Positions 33,916 through 42,357 of a DNA stretch of 64,000 nucleotides are shown here, piece by piece (within the stretch, counting starts at the first letter, position 1; every line of letters starts with the position of its first letter). The stretch comes from Pseudomonas sp. PDM14 (lineage in GTDB: Bacteria > Pseudomonadota > Gammaproteobacteria > Pseudomonadales > Pseudomonadaceae): contig NZ_JACVAQ010000002.1 of the NCBI RefSeq assembly GCF_014851905.1, positions 868,001 to 932,000 on the forward strand, given 5' to 3'. Both the position numbers and the translations under genes were made by a program. A model generated the notes under the pieces. It ran no database searches. It had not been told where the DNA came from and saw only the letters and a list, made by a program, of their open reading frames with translations.

Positions 33916-34842
33916 ATGGTCCCGAAGAATCAGTCCAACACCATCGATTTCGATGCAGCCAAGCTGCAACGTCTTGGCTACGCCAGCCGTGCCCAGCAAA
34001 CGCTGAAGCCGGTCAGCCTGGTCCAGCTGCGTCAGCAACTGAGCCTGCAACTGCAGACGTCGCTCGAGGTCGATCGCATCCTCGGCCTGTTCTTCAAGGA
34101 AGTGCAGCGCCTGGTGCCGCTGAACAACCTGAGCTACCAGCTGATCGGTGGCGACCTGCGCCTGGACCTCGGCGAGCGCGCCAACCATTCGGCGGGCTAC
34201 CGCCTGAGCCACGAAGGTGAGTACCTCGGCGAGCTGATCTTTCGTCGCAACCAGCGTTTCAGCGAAGACGAACTCGGCCAACTGGAGTCGCTGCTCGGCA
34301 GTCTGCTGTTCCCGCTGCGTAATGCCCTGCTCTACCGCGCTGCCCTGCAGACCGCCCTGCGCGATCCGCTGACCGACACCGGCAACCGCATCGCCATGAA
34401 CCAGGCCCTGCAGCGCGAAGTCGACCTGGCCAAGCGCAACCTGCAGCCGTTGTCGGTGCTGATGCTCGACATCGACCACTTCAAGCGCATCAACGACACC
34501 CACGGCCACGTCACCGGCGACGAAGTGCTCAAGGCCGTGGCCAACGCGCTGAAGAAAAGCCTGCGCAACATCGACATGGTGTTCCGCTACGGCGGTGAAG
34601 AGTTCATGGTGCTGCTCTCCAACACCAACCGCGAAGCCGCGAGCATGGTTGGCGAGCGCCTGCGCATGGCCGTTCTGGAGCTGCAGTACCTGATCGAAGG
34701 CCGCGCCGTCGACCTGTCGATCAGCCTCGGCTGCGCCACCCTGCTCGCCGGCGAGTCGGTGGACAGCCTGCAACGCCGCGCCGACAGCGCCCTCTACGTA
34801 TCCAAGCGCGAAGGCCGCAACCGTCTGTCCATGGCTGGCTGA
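33916..34842 (+). CDS. GGDEF-domain diguanylate cyclase
   Basis: This 308-residue soluble protein has an N-terminal region of about 150 residues resembling a GAF-like sensor (LSLQLQTSLEVDRILGLFF) followed by a GGDEF domain. The active-site signature is GGEEF at 226-230, and an inhibitory I-site RNID lies five residues before it, so the enzyme should make cyclic di-GMP and be product-inhibited. The DPLTDTGNR and MLDIDHFKRINDTHGH blocks are intact. The ATG at 33916 is preferred to a TTG at 33907 because the GAGG site fits only the ATG. A possible sigma-54 promoter precedes it. The signal sensed is unknown. Confidence 0.93.
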   Translation: MVPKNQSNTIDFDAAKLQRLGYASRAQQTLKPVSLVQLRQQLSLQLQTSLEVDRILGLFFKEVQRLVPLNNLSYQLIGGDLRLDLGERANHSAGYRLSHEGEYLGELIFRRNQRFSEDELGQLESLLGSLLFPLRNALLYRAALQTALRDPLTDTGNRIAMNQALQREVDLAKRNLQPLSVLMLDIDHFKRINDTHGHVTGDEVLKAVANALKKSLRNIDMVFRYGGEEFMVLLSNTNREAASMVGERLRMAVLELQYLIEGRAVDLSISLGCATLLAGESVDSLQRRADSALYVSKREGRNRLSMAG

Positions 34843-34854
34843 TGGTCGCGCCAT

Positions 34855-34883
34855 AAAAAAGGGGCTCTTTCGAGCCCCTTTTT
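34855..34883. terminator. bidirectional terminator between the GGDEF gene and rluB
   Basis: GGGGCTC and GAGCCCC pair around a TTTC loop and are flanked by six A residues on one side and five T residues on the other. It serves the converging diguanylate cyclase and rluB genes. Confidence 0.9.
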
Positions 34884-34895
34884 CGTTTCTGCGGA

Positions 34896-36164
34896 TCAGC
34901 GCTTGCGGCCAAACCCCGGACGCTGGCCATCGCCACCTGCCGGACGCTTGCCCGTCGACTTGCCCGGACGCTCGGCGATACCGACAGCCGGACGCGGCTT
35001 GCGTGCCGGGCGATCGGCCAGCTCCACTGCCGGGCGCGGCGCGCGCTTCTTGCCACCTTCGGCCGGGCGCTCGCCCGCCGGACGGCCACGACCACTTTCG
35101 CGGCGCTCGGCCGGATCGCGACGCCCATCACGCGGGGCGCGCTCGGTGGAGTCCTTGCGCGGACCCCGTTGCGGACGCTCGGCGGAATCCTGACGCGGGC
35201 TGCGCTGCGGGCGCTCGCCGCCCTCGGCACGCGGCGCACGACTCGGACGCGGCGCTTCGCCCGCCTCGCCGACCGGACGCAACACGCGCTTGGGGCGCTC
35301 GCCCTTGCCCAGCGGCTTGGCCGACTTGCGCTGCAGGCGATCGAGCTTGTCGCGCAGTTTGTCCTTCATTGCCGGCAGGGCGACCGGCTTGAGGCCGACC
35401 TCTTCGCTGAGGATGTCGACTTCGCGCTGGCCCATTTCACGCCAGCGCCCCATCGGCAGGTCGGAGGTCATGAACACCGGGCCGAAACGCACGCGTTTCA
35501 GGCGGCTGACCACCAGGCCCTGGGATTCCCACAGGCGACGCACTTCGCGGTTGCGGCCTTCCATCACCACGCAGTGGTACCAGTGGTTGAAGCCTTCGCC
35601 GCCGGGCGCTTCCTTGATATCGGTGAACTTGGCCGGGCCGTCTTCAAGCATCACGCCGGCCTTGAGCTGTTCGATCATTTCTTCGGTGACTTCGCCGCGC
35701 ACACGCACCGCGTACTCGCGGTCCATCTCGTAGGACGGGTGCATCAGGCGGTTAGCCAGTTCACCGTCGGTGGTGAACAGCAGCAGGCCAGTGGTGTTGA
35801 TGTCGAGGCGGCCGATGTTGATCCAGCGCCCTTCCTTCGGCCGCGGCAGGCGGTCGAAGATGGTCGGCCGGCCATCCGGGTCGTCACGGGTGCAGATCTC
35901 ACCCTCGGGCTTGTTGTAGATCAGCACGCGGCGGACGTTTTCCGCCAGCTCTTCGCGCTTGAGCAGACGCCCGTCGACGCTGATCGCGTCGTGCAGGTCG
36001 ACCCGTGCACCGAGGGTGGCGACGGCGCCGTTGACCTTTACGCGGCCCTGGCTGATCCACTGTTCGATATCGCGACGCGAGGCCTGCCCCATACGGGCGA
36101 GGACTTTCTGCAGCTTTTCGCCGCTTGGCGGAATCGTTTCGCTGTCGACTTCTGACTCATTCAT
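34896..36164 (-). CDS. rluB: 23S rRNA pseudouridine synthase RluB with long basic tail
   Basis: This 422-residue protein has an S4 RNA-binding domain (KLQKVLARMGQASRRDIEQW, about 15-60) and an RsuA/RluB catalytic domain with the aspartate in IGRLDINTTGLLLFT. RluB modifies U2605 of 23S rRNA (E. coli numbering). After about residue 285 comes a low-complexity tail of roughly 135 residues rich in R, P, E, K and G, with repeats such as AERPQRGPRKDSTERAPRD; it is longer than the E. coli tail and probably binds RNA or ribosomes nonspecifically. ATG 36164 is chosen; a GTG 9 bases upstream overlaps the ribosome-binding site GGGAGG. Confidence 0.93.
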   Translation of the reverse strand: MNESEVDSETIPPSGEKLQKVLARMGQASRRDIEQWISQGRVKVNGAVATLGARVDLHDAISVDGRLLKREELAENVRRVLIYNKPEGEICTRDDPDGRPTIFDRLPRPKEGRWINIGRLDINTTGLLLFTTDGELANRLMHPSYEMDREYAVRVRGEVTEEMIEQLKAGVMLEDGPAKFTDIKEAPGGEGFNHWYHCVVMEGRNREVRRLWESQGLVVSRLKRVRFGPVFMTSDLPMGRWREMGQREVDILSEEVGLKPVALPAMKDKLRDKLDRLQRKSAKPLGKGERPKRVLRPVGEAGEAPRPSRAPRAEGGERPQRSPRQDSAERPQRGPRKDSTERAPRDGRRDPAERRESGRGRPAGERPAEGGKKRAPRPAVELADRPARKPRPAVGIAERPGKSTGKRPAGGDGQRPGFGRKR

Positions 36165-36288
36165 GCTCGGCACCTCCCGGTGTGTCTATTGATGAGCGGC
36201 GTCAGGCCCGGAACGTACCGGCCCACGCCAAAAGGGTCGCGCATCATACGCGGATCGCCTGACCCACGCACGTAAACAGGTTCTTAGC

Positions 36289-36477
36289 CTAGCGTGATTT
36301 ACGCCGCCCGGTGGCCTGCAGTGCCAACAGGCGCAGATCCGCCTCGGCCAGCAGGACACGCCGCTCGTCCTTGCCAAGCTTCTTCCAGGCCTTTATCTCG
36401 CGCTTGCTACGCCCGCAACCGACACAGATGTCATCACTGAAGCGGCACACCTTGATGCACGGATCCTTCTCGCTCAT
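36289..36477 (-). CDS. DUF1289 small cysteine protein
   Basis: This 62-residue protein has four cysteines arranged as CIKVC and CVGCGR (positions 7, 11, 18, 21), the hallmark of DUF1289, followed by basic helical sequence (KREIKAWKKLGKDERR). The cysteines could bind a metal or iron-sulfur centre; the function is unknown. It lies 28 bases after scpB on the same strand and is probably the last gene of the scpA-scpB transcript. Confidence 0.85.
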   Translation of the reverse strand: MSEKDPCIKVCRFSDDICVGCGRSKREIKAWKKLGKDERRVLLAEADLRLLALQATGRRKSR

Positions 36478-36505
36478 GGCAGATCAACTCCTGGCGAGTG
36501 ACGGC

Positions 36506-37291
36506 TCAGTGGCGGTCGAATTCGGCATCCGTGTCCGGGGCTTCCATCGCCTCGGCTTCGTCTTCCGGCTCGGGCAGGTCGTCGAAGTCGGTCTTCAGGC
36601 CCTGCTCCATGGAATCGAGTTCGGCCAGCAGACTGCGGAAGCTGGTTTCGTCACGCGCCTCGCCAGGCTCACCCGGCTCGCCCTGGGCATCGGCCAACGC
36701 CTGCAGGTGCGCCGGCACCGGGGCATCGTCTTCCAGGGCCAGCACCGGCTCCGGTTCCAGCTCGCGCAGTGCAGCCAGGGTCGGCAGCTCGTCGAGGTTC
36801 TTCAGGTTGAAATGGTCGAGGAACTGGCGGGTGGTGGCGAACATCGCCGGCTTGCCCGGTACGTCGCGGTAACCGACCACGCGAATCCACTCGCGCTCCA
36901 TCAGCGTCTTGACGATCTGGCTGTTGACCGCCACGCCGCGGATGTCCTCGATCTCGCCACGGGTGATCGGCTGGCGGTAGGCGATCAGCGCCAGGGTTTC
37001 CAGCATCGCCCGCGAATAGCGTTGCGGGCGCTCTTCCCACAGGCGCCCGACCCACGGCGCGAAGCGCTCGCGGACCTGCAGGCGGTAGCCGGACGCCACC
37101 TCCTTCAGCTCGAAGGCGCGCCCCTCGCAGGACGCAGCGAGAATGCTCAGGGCATCGCGGATGCGCGCCAGCTCGGGCCGCTCGTTTTCCTCGAACAGCT
37201 CGCTGATGCGCTCCAGCGACTGCGGCTTGCCGGAGGCCAGGAGGAAGGCTTCGAGCAGAGGGGCCAGGTCTTTCGGGTCGTTCAGGTTCAT
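36506..37291 (-). CDS. scpB: segregation and condensation protein B
   Basis: This 261-residue protein has two winged-helix domains (residues about 5-165), with YSRAMLETLALIAYRQPITR and GYRDVPGKPAMFATTRQFLDH as family landmarks. ScpB binds the ScpA linker and SMC to compact and separate chromosomes. A long acidic, low-complexity C-terminal tail (ending EDEAEAMEAPDTDAEF) is a common variation in Pseudomonas. Its ATG follows the scpA stop directly. Confidence 0.93.
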   Translation of the reverse strand: MNLNDPKDLAPLLEAFLLASGKPQSLERISELFEENERPELARIRDALSILAASCEGRAFELKEVASGYRLQVRERFAPWVGRLWEERPQRYSRAMLETLALIAYRQPITRGEIEDIRGVAVNSQIVKTLMEREWIRVVGYRDVPGKPAMFATTRQFLDHFNLKNLDELPTLAALRELEPEPVLALEDDAPVPAHLQALADAQGEPGEPGEARDETSFRSLLAELDSMEQGLKTDFDDLPEPEDEAEAMEAPDTDAEFDRH

Positions 37292-38107
37292 TTATTCCGC
37301 TCGCGCACGCACGTGGATCGGGGCGAACGCCTCGTTCTGCACCAGCTCCACCAGGGATTCCTTGATCAACTCCAGCACGGCCATGAACGTCACCACCACA
37401 CCCAAACGCCCTTCGCTGGCGCTGAACAGCTCGACGAACGGCACGAAGGCGCCGCCCTTGAGGCGCTCCAGCACCTCGCTCATGCGTTCGCGGGTGGACA
37501 ACGCCTCGCGCGTCACCTGGTGGCTCTCGAACATGTCGGCGCGGCGCAGCACTTCGGCCATCGACAGCAACAGTTCTTCCAGGCTGACATCCGGCAGCAG
37601 CTTGCGCGCCCGTGCCTCCGGGGCATCGAGCTTGGGCACGGTGAGGTCACGACCGACCCGCGGCAGGATATCCAGGCCTGCGGCCGCTGCCTTGTAACGC
37701 TCGTACTCCTGCAGGCGGCGGATCAGCTCGGCGCGCGGGTCACCCTCTTCCTCCTCGGCATCAGCCGAGCGCGGCAGGAGCATGCGCGACTTGATCTCGG
37801 CGAGCATCGCCGCCATCACCAGATACTCGGCGGCCAGCTCCAGGCGCACCGACTTCATCAGCTCGACGTAGCCCATGTACTGCTTGGTGATTTCCGCCAC
37901 CGGGATGTCGAGGATGTCGATGTTCTGCTTGCGAATCAGGTAGAGCAGCAGGTCCAGCGGACCCTCGAAGGCCTCGAGGAAAACCTCCAGCGCGTCCGGC
38001 GGGATGTACAGATCGAGCGGCAGCTCGGTGACTGCCTGGCCGTAGACCAGGGCGAAGGGCAGTTCCTGCTGGGCACCCGCCTGGGCATCGACGACCGCCT
38101 CGCTCAT
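37292..38107 (-). CDS. scpA: segregation and condensation protein A
   Basis: This 271-residue kleisin bridges the SMC heads. The N-terminal FEGPLDLLLYLIRKQNIDIL and the LAAEYLVMAAMLAEIKSRML stretch are diagnostic. The ATG at 38107 overlaps the stop of the YciO-like gene (ATGA); a frame reaching 38143 adds 12 residues of unlikely sequence. The order YciO-like, scpA, scpB is widely conserved. Confidence 0.93.
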   Translation of the reverse strand: MSEAVVDAQAGAQQELPFALVYGQAVTELPLDLYIPPDALEVFLEAFEGPLDLLLYLIRKQNIDILDIPVAEITKQYMGYVELMKSVRLELAAEYLVMAAMLAEIKSRMLLPRSADAEEEEGDPRAELIRRLQEYERYKAAAAGLDILPRVGRDLTVPKLDAPEARARKLLPDVSLEELLLSMAEVLRRADMFESHQVTREALSTRERMSEVLERLKGGAFVPFVELFSASEGRLGVVVTFMAVLELIKESLVELVQNEAFAPIHVRARAE

Positions 38108-38736
38108 GCCGCGCCTGCCGAAAAGGGCGAAGGATCTCCGCAACCGACGCGGATCACCTCGGGCTCGCCGTCGGCCAGGTTGACCACCGTCGAGGCCTCG
38201 ATGCCGCCGTAACCGCCATCAATGATCAGATCGACGTGGTGTTCGAGCACCTGACGCATTTCGTACGGGTCGTTCATCGGCAGGTCTTCACCCGGCAGGA
38301 TCAGGCTCACGCTCATCAGCGGCTCGCCCAGCTGCTCGGCCAGCGCCAACGCCACCGGGTGCGCCGGCACGCGCAGGCCGATGGTGCGGCGCTTGGGGTG
38401 CAGGAGCATGCGCGGCACTTCGCGGGTGGCGCTGAGAATGAAAGTGTAGGAGCCCGGTGTGTGCGCCTTGAGGATGCGGAACGCGGCAGTGTCGACCTTG
38501 GCGAACAGGCCGATCTGCGAGAGGTCGCTGCACACCAGGGTGAAGTTGTGCTTGTCGTCGAGCTGGCGCAGACGGCGAATGCGCTCCACCGCGCTCTTGT
38601 CACCGATCAGGCAGCCGATGGCGTACGAGGAGTCGGTCGGGTAGACGATCACGCCACCACTGCGGACGATCTCCACGGCCTGCTTGATCAACCGCGGTTG
38701 CGGGTTTTCCGGGTGAACCTGGAAGAACTGACTCAT
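38104..38736 (-). CDS. YciO/Sua5-family threonylcarbamoyl-AMP synthase-like protein
   Basis: This 210-residue protein has the SUA5/YciO/YrdC fold: VRSGGVIVYPTDSSYAIGC binds the nucleotide, KHNFTLVCSDLSQIGLFA and PGSYTFILSATREVP follow, and HPKRRTIGLRVPAHPVA is near the middle. The family makes threonylcarbamoyl-AMP for the t6A modification of tRNA, but YciO paralogs are weak enzymes in E. coli and TsaC usually does the job. The KRRTIGLR motif with intact KR suggests possible activity. ATG 38736 has GGGAGAGG upstream. Confidence 0.88.
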   Translation of the reverse strand: MSQFFQVHPENPQPRLIKQAVEIVRSGGVIVYPTDSSYAIGCLIGDKSAVERIRRLRQLDDKHNFTLVCSDLSQIGLFAKVDTAAFRILKAHTPGSYTFILSATREVPRMLLHPKRRTIGLRVPAHPVALALAEQLGEPLMSVSLILPGEDLPMNDPYEMRQVLEHHVDLIIDGGYGGIEASTVVNLADGEPEVIRVGCGDPSPFSAGAA

Positions 38737-38749
38737 GACCTCTCCCTGC

Positions 38750-39613
38750 TCAGAGGGCAGAATGGCTGTGGACATGGCTGAAACGCTCCCACAAAGGTGG
38801 CAGGTCCTCGGGTAACGGCCGGTACATGCCCAGCTCCGACCAATCCCCCGGCGCATGGAAATCGCTGCCGACGCTTGCCAGCAGGCCGAACTCGCGCGCC
38901 AGGATCGCCAGCCCGCCGACCTGCTCGGCCGGCTGCAACCCATTTACCACTTCCAGCGCCTGGCCACCTGCCGCGATGAAATCGGCAACCAGTCGACGAC
39001 GTTTGCTGCGGGTGAAATCGTACTGCCAGGGATGCGCCAGGCTGATCCAGGCCCGCGACTCGCGCAGCGTGCCAACGGTCTGTTCCAGGGTCGGCCAGTG
39101 CTGCTTGACGTCCCCCAGCTTGCCCGAGCCGAGCCATTTGCGGAACGCCTCGGCGTGATCGCGCACATACCCGGCGCGCACCAGGAACTCGGCGAAGTGC
39201 GGGCGGGCCGGCGCGTTGCCGCTGTCGCCCAATGCCTGCTGGATGGCGCGCGCGCCGTCCAGTGCACCGGGCATGCCCTTGGCTTCCAGACGCCGCGAGA
39301 TTTCCTCGGCACGCAGCCAGCGCCCCTGGTGCAGGTCGGCGATCGCCGCTTGCAGCGCCGGGGCATCTGCAGCGAAAGCATAGCCAAGCACATGGATGGT
39401 CGCCCCACCCCAGGTGCAGGACAGCTCGATGCCGTTGACCAGGCGCATGCCCAGCTCGTCGGCGGTGCGACGTGCCTCGTCGAGGCCTTCGAGGGTGTCA
39501 TGATCGGTCAGCGCCAACAGCTCGACACCCCGCTCGTGGGCGCGCGCAACCACCACGGCCGGGGCGAGAACCCCGTCCGATGCGGTGCTGTGGCAGTGCA
39601 GATCAACTTTCAT
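38750..39613 (-). CDS. rnm: PHP-domain phosphoesterase (YciV/Rnm-like)
   Basis: This 287-residue PHP protein has the metal ligands in VDLHCHSTASDG (residues 3-14), LTDHDTLEG, GIELSC, SLAHPWQY and SVGSDFHAPGDW. Homologs remove 5' nucleotides from RNA, mature 5S rRNA ends and hydrolyse 3',5'-nucleoside bisphosphates. Its ATG at 39613 is divergent from yciB, and it is 13 bases upstream of the YciO-like gene, so both are in the same transcript with scpAB. Confidence 0.88.
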   Translation of the reverse strand: MKVDLHCHSTASDGVLAPAVVVARAHERGVELLALTDHDTLEGLDEARRTADELGMRLVNGIELSCTWGGATIHVLGYAFAADAPALQAAIADLHQGRWLRAEEISRRLEAKGMPGALDGARAIQQALGDSGNAPARPHFAEFLVRAGYVRDHAEAFRKWLGSGKLGDVKQHWPTLEQTVGTLRESRAWISLAHPWQYDFTRSKRRRLVADFIAAGGQALEVVNGLQPAEQVGGLAILAREFGLLASVGSDFHAPGDWSELGMYRPLPEDLPPLWERFSHVHSHSAL

Positions 39614-39643
39614 GACGCTGCTTTCGCTGGGAATGATGTTTGT

Positions 39644-39649
39644 TATTAT
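39644..39649 (+). promoter_or_regulatory. possible -10 element of yciB
   Basis: TATTAT lies 29 bases before the yciB GTG in the spacer between the divergent rnm-like gene and yciB. A clear -35 is not visible. Confidence 0.3.
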
Positions 39650-39678
39650 GCCGTGACATCCCGCTTCTGGCTGCCGCC

Positions 39679-40269
39679 GTGAAACAATTCATCGACTTCA
39701 TCCCGCTCATCCTGTTCTTCATCGTTTACAAGCTCGACCCCCGCCCTCTCTCCATCGCCGGCCACAGCTTCGAACTCGGCGGCATCTTCAGTGCCACCGC
39801 CGTGCTGATCATCAGCTCGGTGCTGGTCTACGGCGCCATGCTGGTGCTGCAGCGCAAACTGGAAAAAGGCCAATGGTTGACCCTCATTGCCTGCCTGTTG
39901 TTCGGCGGCATGACCCTGGCCTTCCACAGCGAGACCTTCCTCAAGTGGAAGGCGCCGGTGGTCAACTGGCTGTTTGCCCTGGCCTTCGCCGGCAGCCACT
40001 TCATCGGCGACAAGGTGCTGATTCAGCGCGTCATGGGCCACGCAGTGAGCCTGCCGCAGCAGATCTGGACACGACTGAACATCGCCTGGATCGTGTTCTT
40101 CATCTTCAGTGGCTGCGCCAACCTGTTCGTCGCCTTCACCTTTCACGACATCTGGGTCGACTTCAAGGTGTTCGGCAGCCTCGGCATGACCGTGCTGTTC
40201 CTGGTCGCCCAGGGTGTCTATCTGGCGCGCCACATGCACGACGACGTCCCCCAGCAAAGCAAGGAATGA
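39679..40269 (+). CDS. yciB: septation/intracellular membrane protein YciB
   Basis: This 196-residue inner-membrane protein has about five hydrophobic segments and the conserved opening [20 protein letters not shown], then [20 protein letters not shown]. The family is also called septation protein A. The GTG at 39679 is chosen because homology begins there; the upstream frame to 39640 is not supported. There is no strong ribosome-binding site, which is notable for a core gene. yciI follows after one base. Confidence 0.9.
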   Translation: MKQFIDFIPLILFFIVYKLDPRPLSIAGHSFELGGIFSATAVLIISSVLVYGAMLVLQRKLEKGQWLTLIACLLFGGMTLAFHSETFLKWKAPVVNWLFALAFAGSHFIGDKVLIQRVMGHAVSLPQQIWTRLNIAWIVFFIFSGCANLFVAFTFHDIWVDFKVFGSLGMTVLFLVAQGVYLARHMHDDVPQQSKE

Positions 40270-40270
40270 C

Positions 40271-40570
40271 ATGCTCTACGCCATCATCGCCAGCGACGTT
40301 GTCGACTCGCTGGAAAAACGCCTCGGTAGCCGCCCCGCACACCTCGCCCGCCTGGAACAGCTGAAAAGCGAAGGCCGCCTGATCCTCGCCGGCCCACACC
40401 CGGCCGTGGACAGCAACGACCCAGGCCCGGCCGGCTTTTCCGGCAGCCTGATCGTCGCCGAATTCGACTCACTGGCCGCGGCACAAAGCTGGGCCGATGC
40501 CGATCCGTACCGCGCCGCCGGCGTCTACGCCGAGGTACGGGTGAAACCGTTCAAACACGTTCTGCCCTGA
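40271..40570 (+). CDS. yciI: YciI-family protein
   Basis: This 99-residue protein of the YciI (YCII-related) superfamily has the conserved histidine and aspartate motifs [11 protein letters not shown] and [20 protein letters not shown]. Relatives are small dimers with a ferredoxin-like fold; no activity is firmly known for this type. The ATG has AAGGA upstream in the end of yciB; the pair yciB-yciI is conserved. Confidence 0.9.
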   Translation: MLYAIIASDVVDSLEKRLGSRPAHLARLEQLKSEGRLILAGPHPAVDSNDPGPAGFSGSLIVAEFDSLAAAQSWADADPYRAAGVYAEVRVKPFKHVLP

Positions 40571-40608
40571 TCTGCCGCTAACAACAAACAGGAAACCGGA
40601 GTTCCTCT

Positions 40609-41004
40609 ATGCGCACAGGCTCGTTGTCGTTGCTCCTCGCTACGCTGCTGTTCACCACCGGGCTTCACGCTGAAGAAGAGACCTCCACACCGACACCTGC
40701 GGCGCCCGTAGCAGCACCGCAGGTCAGCGCGCCAGCGCCGGTAGCGGCCGAGCCCGTGCAGAGCGCGCCACGCGAAGACCTCGCGCAGGCTGAGGAACAG
40801 GGCAGCGCGCAGCTCAGCCGCCTGCGTCAGGAAAACCAGCGCCTCAAGCTGCAGCTCAAGCAAGCGCTGGCCCAGCAGCCACCGCGCCTGCTCAGCGAGC
40901 AGCAGATGTGGTTCGCCATCGGTGCCGGCACCACCCTGCTGGCATTCCTCATCGGCATCTTCTCCGGCGGGCGCCGCAACAAGCGCCAGAGCCAGTGGGC
41001 CTGA
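40609..41004 (+). CDS. hypothetical secreted/membrane protein
   Basis: I do not recognise a function. The 131-residue product has an N-terminal signal peptide (LSLLLATLLFTTGLHA, cleavage likely before EEET), a low-complexity Ala/Pro segment (about 25-55), a short coiled coil (about 65-90, LSRLRQENQRLKLQLKQAL), one membrane helix (MWFAIGAGTTLLAFLIGIF, about 100-118) and a basic end. This layout resembles small periplasmic anchor proteins common in Pseudomonas. It is 9 bases upstream of the response regulator and likely cotranscribed with it. Confidence 0.75.
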   Translation: MRTGSLSLLLATLLFTTGLHAEEETSTPTPAAPVAAPQVSAPAPVAAEPVQSAPREDLAQAEEQGSAQLSRLRQENQRLKLQLKQALAQQPPRLLSEQQMWFAIGAGTTLLAFLIGIFSGGRRNKRQSQWA

Positions 41005-41013
41005 TCGACGACC

Positions 41014-41691
41014 ATGAGCGAACTGCTGCTGATCGACGATGACCAGGAACTCTGCGAACTGCTGAGCAGCTGGCTGCAGCAGGAAGGCTTCCAGGTCATC
41101 GCCAGCCATGACGGCGTGAGCGCCCGGGCCAACCTGGCCAAACACACGCCGGCAGCGGTGATTCTCGACGTGATGCTGCCCGACGGCAGTGGCCTGGAAC
41201 TGCTCAAGCAGTTGCGCGGCGAACACCCGGACCTGCCCGTGCTGATGCTCTCGGCCCGCGGCGAGCCGCTGGACCGCATCCTCGGCCTGGAGCTCGGCGC
41301 CGACGACTACCTGGCCAAGCCCTGCGACCCGCGCGAGCTCACCGCCCGCCTGCGTGCCGTACTGCGCCGCAGCGTGGCACCGACACCGTCGAGCCGCGTC
41401 GAACTGGGCGACCTCAGTTTCAGCCAGGCCCGCGGCGTGGCCACCATCGGCGAGCATGAGATCAGCCTGACGCTCTCGGAAAGTCGCGTTCTGGAAGCGC
41501 TGCTGCAGCAACCGGGCGAACCGGTCGACAAGCAGGTACTGGCGCAACTGGCCTTGGGCCGCAAGCTGACCCTTTACGATCGCAGCCTGGACATGCACGT
41601 GAGCAACCTGCGGCGCAAACTCGGCAACCACGGCGACGGCCGTCCACGCATCGTCGCCCTGCGCAGCCGCGGCTACTACTACAGCACCTGA
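41014..41691 (+). CDS. cpxR: CpxR-like OmpR-family response regulator
   Basis: This 225-residue response regulator has a receiver domain with IDDDQELC at the start, phosphorylated D52 (VILDVMLPDGSG), and the lysine in YLAKPCDPREL. It continues with a winged-helix DNA-binding domain ending RSRGYYYST. Its pairing with a Spy-like gene and an adjacent kinase matches the Pseudomonas CpxR/CpxS system for envelope stress. A CpxR-type box lies just downstream, before the Spy-like gene, so that gene is a likely target. Confidence 0.88.
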   Translation: MSELLLIDDDQELCELLSSWLQQEGFQVIASHDGVSARANLAKHTPAAVILDVMLPDGSGLELLKQLRGEHPDLPVLMLSARGEPLDRILGLELGADDYLAKPCDPRELTARLRAVLRRSVAPTPSSRVELGDLSFSQARGVATIGEHEISLTLSESRVLEALLQQPGEPVDKQVLAQLALGRKLTLYDRSLDMHVSNLRRKLGNHGDGRPRIVALRSRGYYYST

Positions 41692-41756
41692 AACCGGCAA
41701 GCCTGCCGCGACATAGCGCGTTTCGCAACGCGATGCCGCAGCCAGCGGCGCCAGCT

Positions 41757-41774
41757 CTTTACCCAGCCTTTACC
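41757..41774. promoter_or_regulatory. candidate CpxR binding box
   Basis: CTTTACC occurs twice with starts 11 bases apart. On the opposite strand this reads GTAAA-N6-GTAAA, which fits the E. coli CpxR consensus GTAAA-N4-8-GTAAA. It lies about 30 bases before the likely -10 of the Spy-like gene, a good position for activation. Confidence 0.6.
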
Positions 41775-41803
41775 GACGCCTGACAGCACTTGACCTTGCC
41801 CTC

Positions 41804-41811
41804 CCTAGACT
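41804..41811 (+). promoter_or_regulatory. possible -10 element of the Spy-like gene
   Basis: CCTAGACT (TAGACT as -10) lies 45 bases before the start. The -35 is weak, as expected where a regulator bound just upstream helps the polymerase. Confidence 0.4.
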
Positions 41812-41856
41812 GAGCTCATCCGGTAACCCACCGGTTTCGAGACAAGGAGATAGACC

Positions 41857-42294
41857 ATGCGCAAGACCCTCATCGCTCTGCTTCTCGCCAGCGCCCTGCC
41901 GACCCTCGCCATGGCCGCACCGGGTGACGATCATCGTGGCCGCGACTGCAACAAAGGCCCGCATGGCGAACACCCGCGTGGCGGCAAGATGTTCGACGGC
42001 CTGAATCTGACCCCTGAACAACGCGAGAAAGTCGGCAAACTGATGCGCGAGCACAAGGACGACCCGCGCGAGATCACCCGCAAGTACCTGGATAAACTCC
42101 CCGAAGCCGAGAAGGCGGCCATGAAGAAAGAGCTGGAAACCGCTCGCCTGGAACACGACAAGGCCTTCAACGCCATCCTCACGCCGGAACAGCAGAAGGT
42201 GTTCGCCGAGCACAAGCAGAACATGGAAAAACGCCGCGCCGAACGTGAAGAGTTCGAAGCCTGGAAGGCCCAGCGCGACCAGAAAGCCCAGTAA
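41857..42294 (+). CDS. Spy/CpxP-like periplasmic protein
   Basis: This 145-residue protein has a signal peptide (LIALLLASALPTLAMA, cleavage before APGDD) and two LTxxQ motifs, NLTPEQREKV and ILTPEQQKVF, which define the Spy/CpxP family of periplasmic chaperones and stress sensors. The body is highly charged and helical. It lies between the CpxR-like regulator and the kinase, with a CpxR-type box upstream, so it is likely both a target and a possible negative modulator of the pathway, as CpxP is in E. coli (inference). It has an AAGGAG site. Confidence 0.85.
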   Translation: MRKTLIALLLASALPTLAMAAPGDDHRGRDCNKGPHGEHPRGGKMFDGLNLTPEQREKVGKLMREHKDDPREITRKYLDKLPEAEKAAMKKELETARLEHDKAFNAILTPEQQKVFAEHKQNMEKRRAEREEFEAWKAQRDQKAQ

Positions 42295-42308
42295 CCCGCC
42301 GTCACCAG

Positions 42309-42338
42309 AACCCGGCCCGCTCAGGCGCGCCGGGTTTT
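42309..42338 (+). terminator. weak terminator/attenuator between the Spy-like gene and the kinase
   Basis: AACCCGGC and GCCGGGTT pair with a 12-base loop and are followed by TTT then GC. It would lower, rather than stop, transcription into the kinase gene 20 bases further on. Confidence 0.5.
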
Positions 42339-42357
42339 GCTCATTCGAGGAAAGCCC

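Noticed and set aside
38104..38736. Naming the YciO-like gene tsaC
   Set aside because: The sequence fits the YciO branch as well, and TsaC is usually encoded elsewhere, so no symbol was given.
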